Below, in pieces: positions 22,903-30,027 of a stretch of DNA of 33,941 bases. How positions within the stretch are numbered: position 1 is the first letter of the stretch; each line of letters opens with the position of its first letter. The stretch is from Allobosea sp. 67-29 (GTDB lineage: Bacteria > Pseudomonadota > Alphaproteobacteria > Rhizobiales > Beijerinckiaceae). The notes below the pieces were generated by a model. It saw only the letters and a program-made list of their open reading frames with translations, searched no databases and had not been told where the DNA came from. Made by a program: the position numbers and the translations under genes. The stretch is taken from the NCBI RefSeq assembly GCF_001898115.1, contig NZ_MKSQ01000023.1, positions 131,704 to 165,644 on the forward strand. The letters run 5' to 3'.

Positions 22903-24435
22903 TCAGTGCCCGCCAGCGGCGTCACCGCCGGCAGCCGCCGCGGTGACCGTGGCGCCGCCGCCCCCGCTGCCGCCACCGATCAGCGCGTGCTTGAAGTCGG
23001 TATGGGCGATCCAGAAGTCACGCCGGGCGTTGATCGCCGCGACGTTCGACAGGATGCGGTTCCGAGCGTCGGTAATCAGATCGGTCACGTCGTTCAGCAT
23101 GCCGCTGTATTGCAGCAACGACTCGTCCTGGATGATCTTCCGAAGCGGCAGCACGTTGTTCTGGTACTGGCGCGTGATGTCGTAGTTCGCCCGATAGGCG
23201 GTATAGGCCTCGCGCGCCTCGGAGCGGATATTGACCGCCTTTTCCGCCAACTTGTTGGCAGCCTGCATGTAGGTCTGCTCGGCGAGGGCGACCTTCGACT
23301 GGCCGAAATCATAGATCGGAATCTCGATCTCGAGTTCCAGTGTCTTGCTGCGGCTCGACTCGCGCTCGACATGGCCATGGTCGTTGATGACGCGTCCACG
23401 ATCATAGGTGCGGCGGCCGAGCAGGTCGACATCGTTGACGAAGCGCGTCGCCTGGGTGAGCCCCAAGGACTTCGCCAGAACGTCGAGTTCGGCGCGCGCG
23501 ACGCGCAGATCGATCCGCTTGCGCAGAGCTTCCGCTTCGACCGCCTTCACCGATTGCAGCTTCGGAAGGGGAGGCAGGCTGCCAAGCTGGAATTTGAGAT
23601 CGTCGCCCCAGAGCCCAAGCTGGCGGACGAGGCGCTCGCGTTCCTGTCGCTGCTGCTGGCGCGCCTGTGCGAGCTGCACCGTCAACTCGGCTTCGAAGGC
23701 GTATTCCCGCGCCTGGTCGAGCTTGTTGACGCCGCCGGTTTCGCCGAGCCGCTTGAAAAGCTCGGAGGCAGCGTCGGCGGAAGCCTTGGCCTCCTGATAG
23801 AACGTGACCTGGGCGTTGGCGGCGACCGCCCGATAATATTGGCGGCGGGTATCCGCCGCCAACCTGAGCACCGCTTCGGCGGCACGCAGTTGTGCCGCCT
23901 GGAAGCGATCCTGAGCGATCTCCGCTCGGGCAGGCAGTGTCGCAAGCGCCAACAAACTCCCCGCGATCTGTCGTTCGATCTCGATCTCGAAGCGGCCGGA
24001 GAGCTTGGAGATGCCGAAGCTCGGATTGGGGGGCAGGCTGGCCGCAACCATCTGGGCCTCGGCCATGCCGAGCTCATTGAAGGCGGCCTGAAGGCCCCGG
24101 TTGTTGAGCAAGGCTATCTGCACGGCTGCATCCGCCGTCAGCGGCTTGCGCAGGAGTTGATCGACCCGGGCCTTCGTCGTGAGCTCCGCTTGATCGTCGC
24201 CGATCTTGACCACCTGCTTGCCGATATCGGCATAGGTTGCGGACTGGATTGCCCCCATGCCGCCGTCGGCCGAGAAGCTGGCGCAGCCTCCGAGAAGCGC
24301 GGCCGCCCCGATGAGCAGGGTCCAGCGCAACGAGCGGCGGCCGATCGGTAAGGTCGAAGGAAGCAAGGTCGGCCTTTCGGGGTCGGCTGGAAATCGTGGA
24401 ATGAACGAAGCGGTCGGCTGGTCAGGCAAGGTCAT
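22903..24435 (-). CDS. TolC/CusC-family outer membrane efflux lipoprotein
   Basis: A 510-residue outer membrane factor. A lipobox (LLGGC) near residue 50 suggests a lipid anchor after a rather long N-terminal lead. Two TolC-like halves follow, rich in long helices (for example ALNNRGLQAAFNELG-type and AEQTYMQAANKLAEKAVNIR). A Gly/Ala-rich C-terminal tail ends AAGGDAAGGH. It would form the outer membrane channel for the CusBA pump encoded from 30024 on, although it lies in another operon. The ATG at 24435 overlaps the stop of the upstream lipoprotein gene (ATGA), which fixes the start; the frame is open farther but without support. Confidence 0.88.
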   Translation of the reverse strand: MTLPDQPTASFIPRFPADPERPTLLPSTLPIGRRSLRWTLLIGAAALLGGCASFSADGGMGAIQSATYADIGKQVVKIGDDQAELTTKARVDQLLRKPLTADAAVQIALLNNRGLQAAFNELGMAEAQMVAASLPPNPSFGISKLSGRFEIEIERQIAGSLLALATLPARAEIAQDRFQAAQLRAAEAVLRLAADTRRQYYRAVAANAQVTFYQEAKASADAASELFKRLGETGGVNKLDQAREYAFEAELTVQLAQARQQQRQERERLVRQLGLWGDDLKFQLGSLPPLPKLQSVKAVEAEALRKRIDLRVARAELDVLAKSLGLTQATRFVNDVDLLGRRTYDRGRVINDHGHVERESSRSKTLELEIEIPIYDFGQSKVALAEQTYMQAANKLAEKAVNIRSEAREAYTAYRANYDITRQYQNNVLPLRKIIQDESLLQYSGMLNDVTDLITDARNRILSNVAAINARRDFWIAHTDFKHALIGGGSGGGGATVTAAAAGGDAAGGH

Positions 24436-24647
24436 GACTTCGGTCCGACCTGGCGGTTGAGTTCCTTCCAATCCTTGGGCTCGGCCGGGCGGAAGGTGGA
24501 AGCACCGGCCGTCACGCTGCGATAGGCGACGGCGGGAACGCGGACGTTCGGATCGGCAGGTCGCGCCAGATGGTCTGGAACCGTGGCGGAGCAGGCACCG
24601 AGTGCCAGACCTACCGCCATCAGCAACGGCACCTTCATCAAGCTCAC
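24432..24647 (-). CDS. Small lipoprotein, hypothetical
   Basis: About 71 residues with a signal ending in the lipobox LALGAC and a short Pro/Arg-rich mature part (RPADPNVRVPAVAYRSVTAG). I recognise a type common next to outer membrane efflux factors in copper islands, but no function. A GTG at 24647 has GGGAG seven bases upstream; an ATG at 24638 and one at 24665 are alternatives. It is the first gene of the TolC-multicopper oxidase-cupredoxin-CusF operon and is translationally coupled to the next gene. The probable response-regulator sites lie just upstream. Confidence 0.6.
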   Translation of the reverse strand: MSLMKVPLLMAVGLALGACSATVPDHLARPADPNVRVPAVAYRSVTAGASTFRPAEPKDWKELNRQVGPKS

Positions 24648-24668
24648 GATTCGGCTCCCTGTCATGAT

Positions 24669-24719
24669 GCAACAGGGGTAACAGCGGCCGTCCGTCGGTG
24701 TCCGTTACAAATTGTTTCA
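24669..24719. promoter_or_regulatory. Putative response-regulator sites between the two divergent copper operons
   Basis: GTTACAAATTGTTTCA (24704-24719, plus) is a tandem GTTAC/GTTTC pair with 10-bp periodicity, typical of OmpR-type regulators. A second, degenerate copy, GTTACCCCTGTTGC (minus, 24683-24670), has 9-bp spacing. They lie between the two-component genes and the divergent lipoprotein/TolC operon. A near-identical site occurs at 29001-29016. Confidence 0.6.
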
Positions 24720-24807
24720 ATCCGGCAGGCGGCACTCCCTTCCGGGCGCGCTATACAAGTCCGGCTCGGCAGAAGCCGAGGCGCATTGCGGACTGGAATC
24801 GACGCGC

Positions 24808-25560
24808 GTGACGAACACGGCTTCCGAAGACCACGGGCATATCCTGGTTGTGGATGACGATCCGCAGATCAGGCTGCTGGTCGCCCGTTTTCTCCAGCGC
24901 TACGGCTACCAGGTCACCGGGGCTCCGGACGGGCGCGTCATGATGGATGTCATGGCCCACTCCGCCATCGACCTGATCGTGCTCGACCTGATGCTGCCCG
25001 GTCGCTCCGGCATCGAGCTTTGCCGGGACATCCGGGCGACCTCGCAGCTTCCGATCGTAATGCTGACGGCTCGCAGCGAAGAGAGCGACCGGATCATGGG
25101 ATTCGAAGGCGGGGCGGACGACTACGTCACCAAGCCCTTCAGTCCGGGCGAGCTGCTCGCCCGGATACGCGCCGTGCTGCGTCGGTCACGCGCCGCGCGC
25201 GGTCCGGCCGAAGCGAGTCCGAGCGAGGCGGTCAGCTTCGACGGTTGGCGCGTGGATCTGCGTCGGCGTGAACTGGTTTCGCCGAGCGGCACGCTGATCG
25301 ATCTCTCTACGGGCGAGTTCGACCTGCTCGTTGCCTTCGTCGAGCACGCCAATCGCGTCCTGTCGCGGGAGGCGTTGATGCAATTCGCCAAGGCGCGGAC
25401 GAGCGGCGATCCGTTCGATCGCACGATCGACGTGCAGATCAGCCGCCTGCGCCGCAAGCTCGAGGCCGATGCCCGCGGGGGGCAGTTGATCAAGACGGTG
25501 CGCGGCGCCGGCTACATCTTCACGTCCCAGGTCGATCATCGGGAAGGACGATCCTCTTGA
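24808..25560 (+). CDS. OmpR/PhoB-family response regulator
   Basis: A 250-residue regulator. The receiver domain (about 12-125) has the acidic cluster DDD (16-18), the phosphorylation site D60 in VLDLMLP and K109 in YVTKPF. A winged-helix DNA-binding domain follows (about 150-240: LSTGEFDLLVAFVEHANRVL, VQISRLRRKLE, RGAGYIF). The GTG at 24808 is chosen because the longer frame from 24712 would begin inside the operator. Its stop overlaps the start of the kinase gene. It is probably the copper/silver-responsive regulator of the neighbouring operons (CopR/CusR-like), by position. Confidence 0.88.
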   Translation: MTNTASEDHGHILVVDDDPQIRLLVARFLQRYGYQVTGAPDGRVMMDVMAHSAIDLIVLDLMLPGRSGIELCRDIRATSQLPIVMLTARSEESDRIMGFEGGADDYVTKPFSPGELLARIRAVLRRSRAARGPAEASPSEAVSFDGWRVDLRRRELVSPSGTLIDLSTGEFDLLVAFVEHANRVLSREALMQFAKARTSGDPFDRTIDVQISRLRRKLEADARGGQLIKTVRGAGYIFTSQVDHREGRSS

Positions 25561-27014
25561 GACGCCCGGCGAAATTGCTTTGGCCGGATACGGTCGCCAG
25601 CCGCGCCATCCTGATCCTGGTGGCGGCGCTGCTCGCCTTTCATCTGCTGGGCTATTGGGCCTATCGCGTCAGCGTGGAGAATCTCGCGACCCTCGGGCAG
25701 GATCGCGGCCTGGCCGAGCGCATCGTCTCGATCAAACGGGTGATCGCAGGCCTTCCGGAGGCGCCGGACCGCGACCGCGTCGCCCACGATCTGTCGAGCG
25801 CAAGCCTGGAAGTGCATTGGAGCAAGGTCAGCCTGGTCCTCGGCAGCGCTCCGGGAACGGAGAGGACGCGAACGATGGAGGCGCGGCTCGAGACGCTCGC
25901 GCCCGAACTCGCCGCGGAATCCTTCAGGGTCGGTTTCGCCGACGACGGAGCGCTGGCAGCAGGCGAGGCGGACGCCTATCGGCACATGATGCTGGTTTCG
26001 GTGCGGCTCGATGACGGTTCCTGGGTGAATTTCTCCTCTTCCGCCCTCGGAGTGAACCAACATGCCGACTGGAGCGTCATCGCGGCGACGATCTGCTTCG
26101 GGGTCGGCATCGTCGTCGTCGCGCTGCTTCTGTTGCGCTGGGCGACGCGTCCTCTGAAGGATCTCGCCCTCGCGGCCGAGCGCTTCAGCCTGGATCAGGC
26201 GCCGCAACCCCTCTCCGAGGGTGGCCCGGCCGAAGTGCGCCGTGCCGCCCGCGCCTTCAACACCATGCGGGAGCGGATCCAGCGCCTCGTTGCCGAGCGC
26301 ATGCAGGCCATGGCCGCGGTGTCGCACGACCTGCGCACCCCGATCACCAGGCTTCGGCTTCGTTCGGAACTGCTTGACGATGAAGCCACGCGAGGCCTCA
26401 TCGACGCGGATCTCGGCGAGATGGAAGCGATGATCGACTCGACGCTGGAATACCTTCGCGGTGGCGTTTCCAGCGAAGCCATCCGGTTGATCGACCTCGC
26501 GTCGGTCATCGAGACGATCGTCGACGAGCATGTCGACCTGGGGCACGACGTCTCACTGGCGGGCATCACATCCGCCCCCGTCTCGGGGCGCTTTCTGTCC
26601 CTGAAACGGGCATTCTCGAACATCATCGGCAACGCGATCAAATACGGCGCGAAAGCCCAGGTCATGATCGCGGACATCGGCGATAGCCTCGTCATCACCG
26701 TGGAGGATGAGGGCCCCGGAATCCCGGAGACCGATATGGAGCGGGTGTTCCATCCTTTCGTCAGGCTTGAGGAATCCCGGGGGCGCGAGACCGGCGGGAC
26801 CGGCTTGGGGCTCACCATCGCGGCATCCGTGATCCGCACTCACGACGGGAAGATCGATCTGGCCAATCGAGCCTCCGGCGGCTTGCGCGTCATGATCACC
26901 TTGCCGAAGGCCAAGCCCCAGGGGGCGATCACGGCGAGATCGCCGAACTCCGTCGAGCTTGCGAAGCTCGGGGTCTCGGATCGAGCAGAGCGATCGCTGG
27001 CGGCCAAGAACTAG
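25557..27014 (+). CDS. Membrane sensor histidine kinase
   Basis: A 485-residue kinase with membrane helices at about 17-36 and 172-193 enclosing a periplasmic sensor domain of about 135 residues. It continues with HAMP, HisKA (H257 in AAVSHDLRTPITR) and HATPase (NIIGNAIKYG, DEGPGIPE, GGTGLGLTIA). The TTG start at 25557 overlaps the regulator's stop and has GGAAGGA upstream, so the pair is coupled. The periplasmic domain has few His or Met residues, so which metal it senses cannot be told from sequence. Copper or silver is likely from context. Confidence 0.9.
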   Translation: MRRPAKLLWPDTVASRAILILVAALLAFHLLGYWAYRVSVENLATLGQDRGLAERIVSIKRVIAGLPEAPDRDRVAHDLSSASLEVHWSKVSLVLGSAPGTERTRTMEARLETLAPELAAESFRVGFADDGALAAGEADAYRHMMLVSVRLDDGSWVNFSSSALGVNQHADWSVIAATICFGVGIVVVALLLLRWATRPLKDLALAAERFSLDQAPQPLSEGGPAEVRRAARAFNTMRERIQRLVAERMQAMAAVSHDLRTPITRLRLRSELLDDEATRGLIDADLGEMEAMIDSTLEYLRGGVSSEAIRLIDLASVIETIVDEHVDLGHDVSLAGITSAPVSGRFLSLKRAFSNIIGNAIKYGAKAQVMIADIGDSLVITVEDEGPGIPETDMERVFHPFVRLEESRGRETGGTGLGLTIAASVIRTHDGKIDLANRASGGLRVMITLPKAKPQGAITARSPNSVELAKLGVSDRAERSLAAKN

Positions 27015-27039
27015 GCAGCCTGATCGGGAAGGCCCCGCT

Positions 27040-27055
27040 GCCGCGATATCGCGGC
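27040..27055. terminator. Perfect 16-bp palindrome after the kinase gene
   Basis: GCCGCGATATCGCGGC, 25 bp after the kinase stop and 5 bp before a CueR-type -35. It has no loop or T tract, so it may be a weak terminator or a protein site. Confidence 0.35.
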
Positions 27056-27060
27056 GGGTC

Positions 27061-27091
27061 TTGACCTTGCCGTCGTGGGAGGGCGCACGGT
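27061..27091 (+). promoter_or_regulatory. CueR-type promoter of a small gene
   Basis: TTGACC (27061-27066), a 19-bp spacer containing TTGCCGTCGTGGGAGGG, then CACGGT (27086-27091). It resembles the two other CueR-type promoters, with a less perfect dyad. Confidence 0.6.
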
Positions 27092-27118
27092 TCCGGATCT
27101 TCAGCGAAAGAGGTCGCC

Positions 27119-27295
27119 ATGACCATCAAGAAGCGGAAGCTCGAAACAGTCGCCCTTGCCGCCCTGAAGCAGGCCATCACGGAAAACAGGCCAGATGTCG
27201 CAGAGTTGTTCTTGCAGGCTCTGGAGGTCCTGGCTTCGGCACCCGAGGCGTTCAGGGGACGGTCATCGTCACGGTCGAACGGACGGCACCGTTGA
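27119..27295 (+). CDS. 58-residue small protein behind a CueR-type promoter
   Basis: An ATG at 27119, preceded by AAGAGG, opens a 58-codon frame: MTIKKRKLETVALAALKQAI, then an acidic/hydrophobic amphipathic helix (VAELFLQALEVLAS) and a basic, Ser/Arg-rich tail. No signal peptide, Cys or His cluster is seen, apart from one terminal His. The first 40 residues look like two short helices, like a small regulatory or dimerisation domain. The tail composition looks like out-of-frame or decayed sequence, so the original protein may have been longer. I do not recognise it. The position 28 bp behind a copper-type promoter is the main support. Confidence 0.45.
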   Translation: MTIKKRKLETVALAALKQAITENRPDVAELFLQALEVLASAPEAFRGRSSSRSNGRHR

Positions 27296-27587
27296 TCCAT
27301 CCGGCATCCTCCCACGCAGGGATCGACGCCGTCGTAATCCTCCTGCGGTGGAATGTCCGGAACGGCGTCGGTCCCTTGCCGAAGGTTGACCCGGGAGGGC
27401 TTGGAGGAGAGAGGTTCGCGATGATCGATTTCGAGATCGAAGCCGATGATATGGGGTCGCTTGGCGGCCTGGATGAACGAGATTCCGCGCGCGACTCCCT
27501 GCCTCATGCGTGACCGCGAGCGCCAGGAAGTCGAAGCAGCACTGCCGGAATCTGGTTTACATCAAGGCGGTTTCGTCACGGGGCGTC
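27296..27587. other. Gap with no clear gene
   Basis: About 290 bp. A 30-codon frame at 27421-27513 (MIDFEIEADDMGSLGG...) has GGAGGAGAGAGG upstream and might be a mini-gene or a remnant. The plus frame upstream of it (GTVIVTVERTAPLIHPAS and onward) has coding-like composition without a start, which suggests a decayed gene. Confidence 0.35.
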
Positions 27588-28085
27588 CTACAGCCGACCT
27601 CTTATCGCCTCCATCTGCTGGATCTCCTCGCGTTGTGCCTTCGTGATCGCCTCGCACAACCTCTTCAGATCCAGATTGGCGAGCTTCGCCTCACGGCACA
27701 TGAGGATCGCGCCGGAGTGATGCGGGATCATCGAGTCGACGAACTGGCGATCATCGATCAGGGTCTGGCTTCGCGTTGCGTAGAGCGATGCGACCGTGAG
27801 CAACGCAAGGGCGACGTAGTGAACGACGTTGGCGCTCTTGTTCGGGAACATGCCCGGCATCGTCGCCAGCATGAGGATGCCCATCGGCGCCCACATCGTG
27901 ATCGCCATGTAGAACATGTTCAGATTGTTCCGGAAGTCGCGCCAGCCGTCGATCATCGAGAACATCACGACGTACATGACGATCAGGCCGAGGATCATGT
28001 TCAGCCAGAACATCAGATAGGGTCTGCCATGCGAGCCGTGACCGCCTTGCGAAGGGCTGCCGTGGGCCCGGTGGTGGTTCTGCAT
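27588..28085 (-). CDS. DUF305-type membrane protein
   Basis: A 165-residue protein with a His-rich N-terminus (QNHHRAHGSPSQGGHGSHGR), three hydrophobic segments (about 25-45, 58-76 and 84-101) and a C-terminal DUF305 motif (FVDSMIPHHSGAILMCREA, about 115-133), a ferritin-like helical region whose HH pair is characteristic. This combination recurs in copper/silver islands, but the function is not settled. ATG at 28085 with GGAG upstream. Third gene of the Csp/DUF305 operon. Confidence 0.75.
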   Translation of the reverse strand: MQNHHRAHGSPSQGGHGSHGRPYLMFWLNMILGLIVMYVVMFSMIDGWRDFRNNLNMFYMAITMWAPMGILMLATMPGMFPNKSANVVHYVALALLTVASLYATRSQTLIDDRQFVDSMIPHHSGAILMCREAKLANLDLKRLCEAITKAQREEIQQMEAIRGRL

Positions 28086-28172
28086 ATCCGTCTCCACTCG
28101 GCGTGAAAGCGGACGGTTGCCACACCCGTCGCGATGAGAACGAAGGTGGCCAGCGCCCGCAGAAGGCAAGGG

Positions 28173-28556
28173 CTACTTGCCCTTGGCTTTCAGCCACTGC
28201 TCGATCGTTTCGACCTCGCGCTGTTGACTGCTGACGATTTCACCCGCCAGCTTTTTGACCGATGGGTCCGTGCCGTTCGCGAGTACGATCTTGGCCATCT
28301 CGATCGCACCTTGGTGGTGAGCCTTCATCTGCGTCATGAAATCGACGTCGGCATCGCCCGTGAAGGTCGTCGGCATGGACTGCATCATATGCATCATCGC
28401 CGCCTTGTATTCTTTGGTCGACGCGGAGTCCGATGCATCCGGCATCATCATCTTCATGGGCATGCCGTGGCCCGTATCGGGCTTGGGAGCTGGCTGGGCG
28501 AAAGCGACGGTCACGATCGATGCCGCAAGGCAAGCAATCACTGTGAGGTGTTTCAT
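28173..28556 (-). CDS. Exported DUF305 protein
   Basis: A 127-residue protein with a signal peptide (cleavage near AFA, residue 20), a Met-rich lead (GHGMPMKMMMP) and a DUF305 domain (DFMTQMKAHHQGAIEMAKIV, then SSQQREVETIEQWL). The HH pair and Met residues make it a likely periplasmic metal binder. ATG at 28556 with GGGAG seven bases upstream. It lies between the Csp-like and the membrane DUF305 genes in the same direction. Confidence 0.85.
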   Translation of the reverse strand: MKHLTVIACLAASIVTVAFAQPAPKPDTGHGMPMKMMMPDASDSASTKEYKAAMMHMMQSMPTTFTGDADVDFMTQMKAHHQGAIEMAKIVLANGTDPSVKKLAGEIVSSQQREVETIEQWLKAKGK

Positions 28557-28587
28557 GTGAGTACTCCCGGGATAAGGAGGGGAGCGG

Positions 28588-28920
28588 CTATGCCGCCATC
28601 TTCCGGCAACTTTCGGCACACCGCCGACAAGCCCGGACGCAGTCGTCCATATCTCCGATCCGTTCGCATTCGTTGGCGCAGTCTTCGCAGATATCGGCGC
28701 ACTCGGCGCAGAGATGCTTGTGATGCCGCGAGCCGATGATCATGACCTGGGCGCTGGCACGACAGGTCTCGGCACAGGCGAGCATCAATTGGATGTGATC
28801 CGGGCTGGCATGGTCGCCACCGAGCTTGAGGCAATGGTTGGTGCTCATGCCCAGGCAGGCCTGGTAGCAGCGCAGACACTCGTCAATGCATGCCTGCATC
28901 TCGGGGGACGGTTGGTGCAC
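28588..28920 (-). CDS. Four-helix-bundle Cys-rich copper-binding protein (Csp-like)
   Basis: A 110-residue protein with the repeated C-x3-C/C-x2-C pattern of copper storage proteins: ACIDECLRCYQAC near the start, then CLKLGG, CAETC, CAECADICEDCANECE, and CVRACRRCAESC at the end. About 13-15 Cys line the core of a four-helix bundle that holds many Cu(I) ions. There is no signal peptide, so it is probably cytosolic. The GTG at 28920 has AAGGAG seven bases upstream and is preferred over the ATG at 28947. It is the first gene of an operon with two DUF305 genes behind a response-regulator-type site. Confidence 0.88.
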   Translation of the reverse strand: MHQPSPEMQACIDECLRCYQACLGMSTNHCLKLGGDHASPDHIQLMLACAETCRASAQVMIIGSRHHKHLCAECADICEDCANECERIGDMDDCVRACRRCAESCRKMAA

Positions 28921-29000
28921 GATCGTTCTCCTTGAGCCTGTCGCCATTGCGTTGAAGGGCTACTGGGGGAAGACGCGTGCGACCATGAGGAGTTCCTGTC

Positions 29001-29016
29001 TGCAACAATCTGTAAC
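29001..29016 (-). promoter_or_regulatory. Putative response-regulator site upstream of the Csp-like operon
   Basis: GTTACAGATTGTTGCA on the minus strand matches 24704-24719 at 14 of 16 positions. It lies about 80 bp upstream of the Csp-like start and between divergent genes, so it could also act on the gene at 29145. Confidence 0.55.
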
Positions 29017-29144
29017 AATGCGCCGCCGGACACGCGCGAGGGTTATTGACGGGGCGCAACGACGATGGTCGAAGGCCCGGCGATGACGAACTGTTGAAAG
29101 TTCCATCCTTCCTCTGTTTTGGCCGCTGTGCCATTTTCGGTGTC

Positions 29145-29501
29145 ATGACGCTTCGGCTCGTTGCGCATTGTCTGATTCTGGCCCTGTTCGTCGCGGCCAC
29201 CACGTTGGCTGCCTTCGTCAGCCCGGCGAGCGCCGGATTCGAGCGGGCCGATACCGTTGAAATGGCGATGCCGATGGACGGCGGCGCCATGCCGTGCTGT
29301 CCGACGGATCACGACAAGGCCAAGGACTGCACGACCAACTGTCCCGCGTTGAGTTTCTGCCTGGCGAAGTGCTTTGCCAGCGAGCCGGCGTCGTTCGTCA
29401 CGCTCGCCAGGGCGTTCGTCGCCGAGCTCAGCCTGTCGGGAGACGAGGCCACGCGTCAGTCTCGTCCGTTCGAGCCACCCGCGCGACCTCCACGAAGCTG
29501 A
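29145..29501 (+). CDS. Hypothetical exported Cys-rich protein
   Basis: A 118-residue protein with a hydrophobic signal (HCLILALFVAATTLAAFV, cleavage near ASA, residue 27). The mature region holds MPMDGGAMPCCPTD, C-T-T-N-C-P and C-L-A-K-C, seven Cys in 40 residues, in the style of DUF2946-like copper-island proteins. The C-terminus is Pro/Arg-rich. The ribosome site before 29145 is weak; the frame is open upstream to 29046. Divergent from the Csp-like operon and followed by the YtkA/Cus genes. A periplasmic metal-binding role is inferred only. Confidence 0.55.
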   Translation: MTLRLVAHCLILALFVAATTLAAFVSPASAGFERADTVEMAMPMDGGAMPCCPTDHDKAKDCTTNCPALSFCLAKCFASEPASFVTLARAFVAELSLSGDEATRQSRPFEPPARPPRS

Positions 29502-29628
29502 GCATCGTCAGCGCGAATTGCGCTGGATTCGTCCGCACGGAACTTCCGGGCGGACGGTGAGCCGTGGCCAGGGCCACGTCTGAGGCTGTGCGCCCATGCG
29601 GCAGCCTGATGCACTCAGGACTACGAAC

Positions 29629-30027
29629 ATGACCCTCATCAACACGTTGCGCGTGCTTGCCGCAGCGCTTCCGCTCGCCGCCGTTTCGCTCCCGGCGCTC
29701 GCGGACATCAAGGATTACGAGTTCCGGCTCGTCCAGAACGAGATCAAGCAGGGCAACGGCGTCGTCGTCGCCGTGACGCTCATCGACAAGCGTTCGGGCA
29801 AGCCCGTCCCGGACGCGGTGATCTTCGCCCAGCGCATCGACATGGCACCCGACGGGATGGAGATGATGGCCTCGCTGATCGAGACGATGCCGTCGACCGA
29901 GCCGGGCACCTACCGCTTCAAGACGAACCTGACGATGGCCGGCGGTTGGCGGCTCTCGCTCGGCGCCAAGGTACAGGGCGAAACCGGCGCGCTCGAAAAC
30001 AAGCTGATCCTCAAGGCCGTGCCATGA
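29629..30027 (+). CDS. YtkA/FixH-like periplasmic protein
   Basis: A 132-residue protein with a signal peptide (cleavage near ALA, residue 25) and an immunoglobulin-like beta domain. The patterns GVVVAVTLIDKRSGKPVPDA, then a Met-rich loop (DMAPDGMEMMASLIETM) and PGTYRFKTNLTMAGGWRLSL match the YtkA-like family. These often precede RND efflux genes and may help metallochaperoning. The ATG at 29629 has AGGA seven bases upstream. Its stop overlaps the CusB-like start (ATGA), so it is translated together with the pump. Confidence 0.75.
   Translation: MTLINTLRVLAAALPLAAVSLPALADIKDYEFRLVQNEIKQGNGVVVAVTLIDKRSGKPVPDAVIFAQRIDMAPDGMEMMASLIETMPSTEPGTYRFKTNLTMAGGWRLSLGAKVQGETGALENKLILKAVP

Noticed and set aside
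26929..27507. A 192-codon minus-strand open frame across the end of the kinase gene and the following gap
   Set aside because: It overlaps the kinase and the CueR-type promoter, has no ribosome site, and its composition (Arg/Pro/Asp-rich) is that of an antisense shadow in GC-rich DNA.
29518..29590. GTCCGC/GCGGAC hairpin before the YtkA-like gene as a terminator
   Set aside because: The stem is only six pairs with a long loop and no T run; weak evidence in GC-rich DNA.
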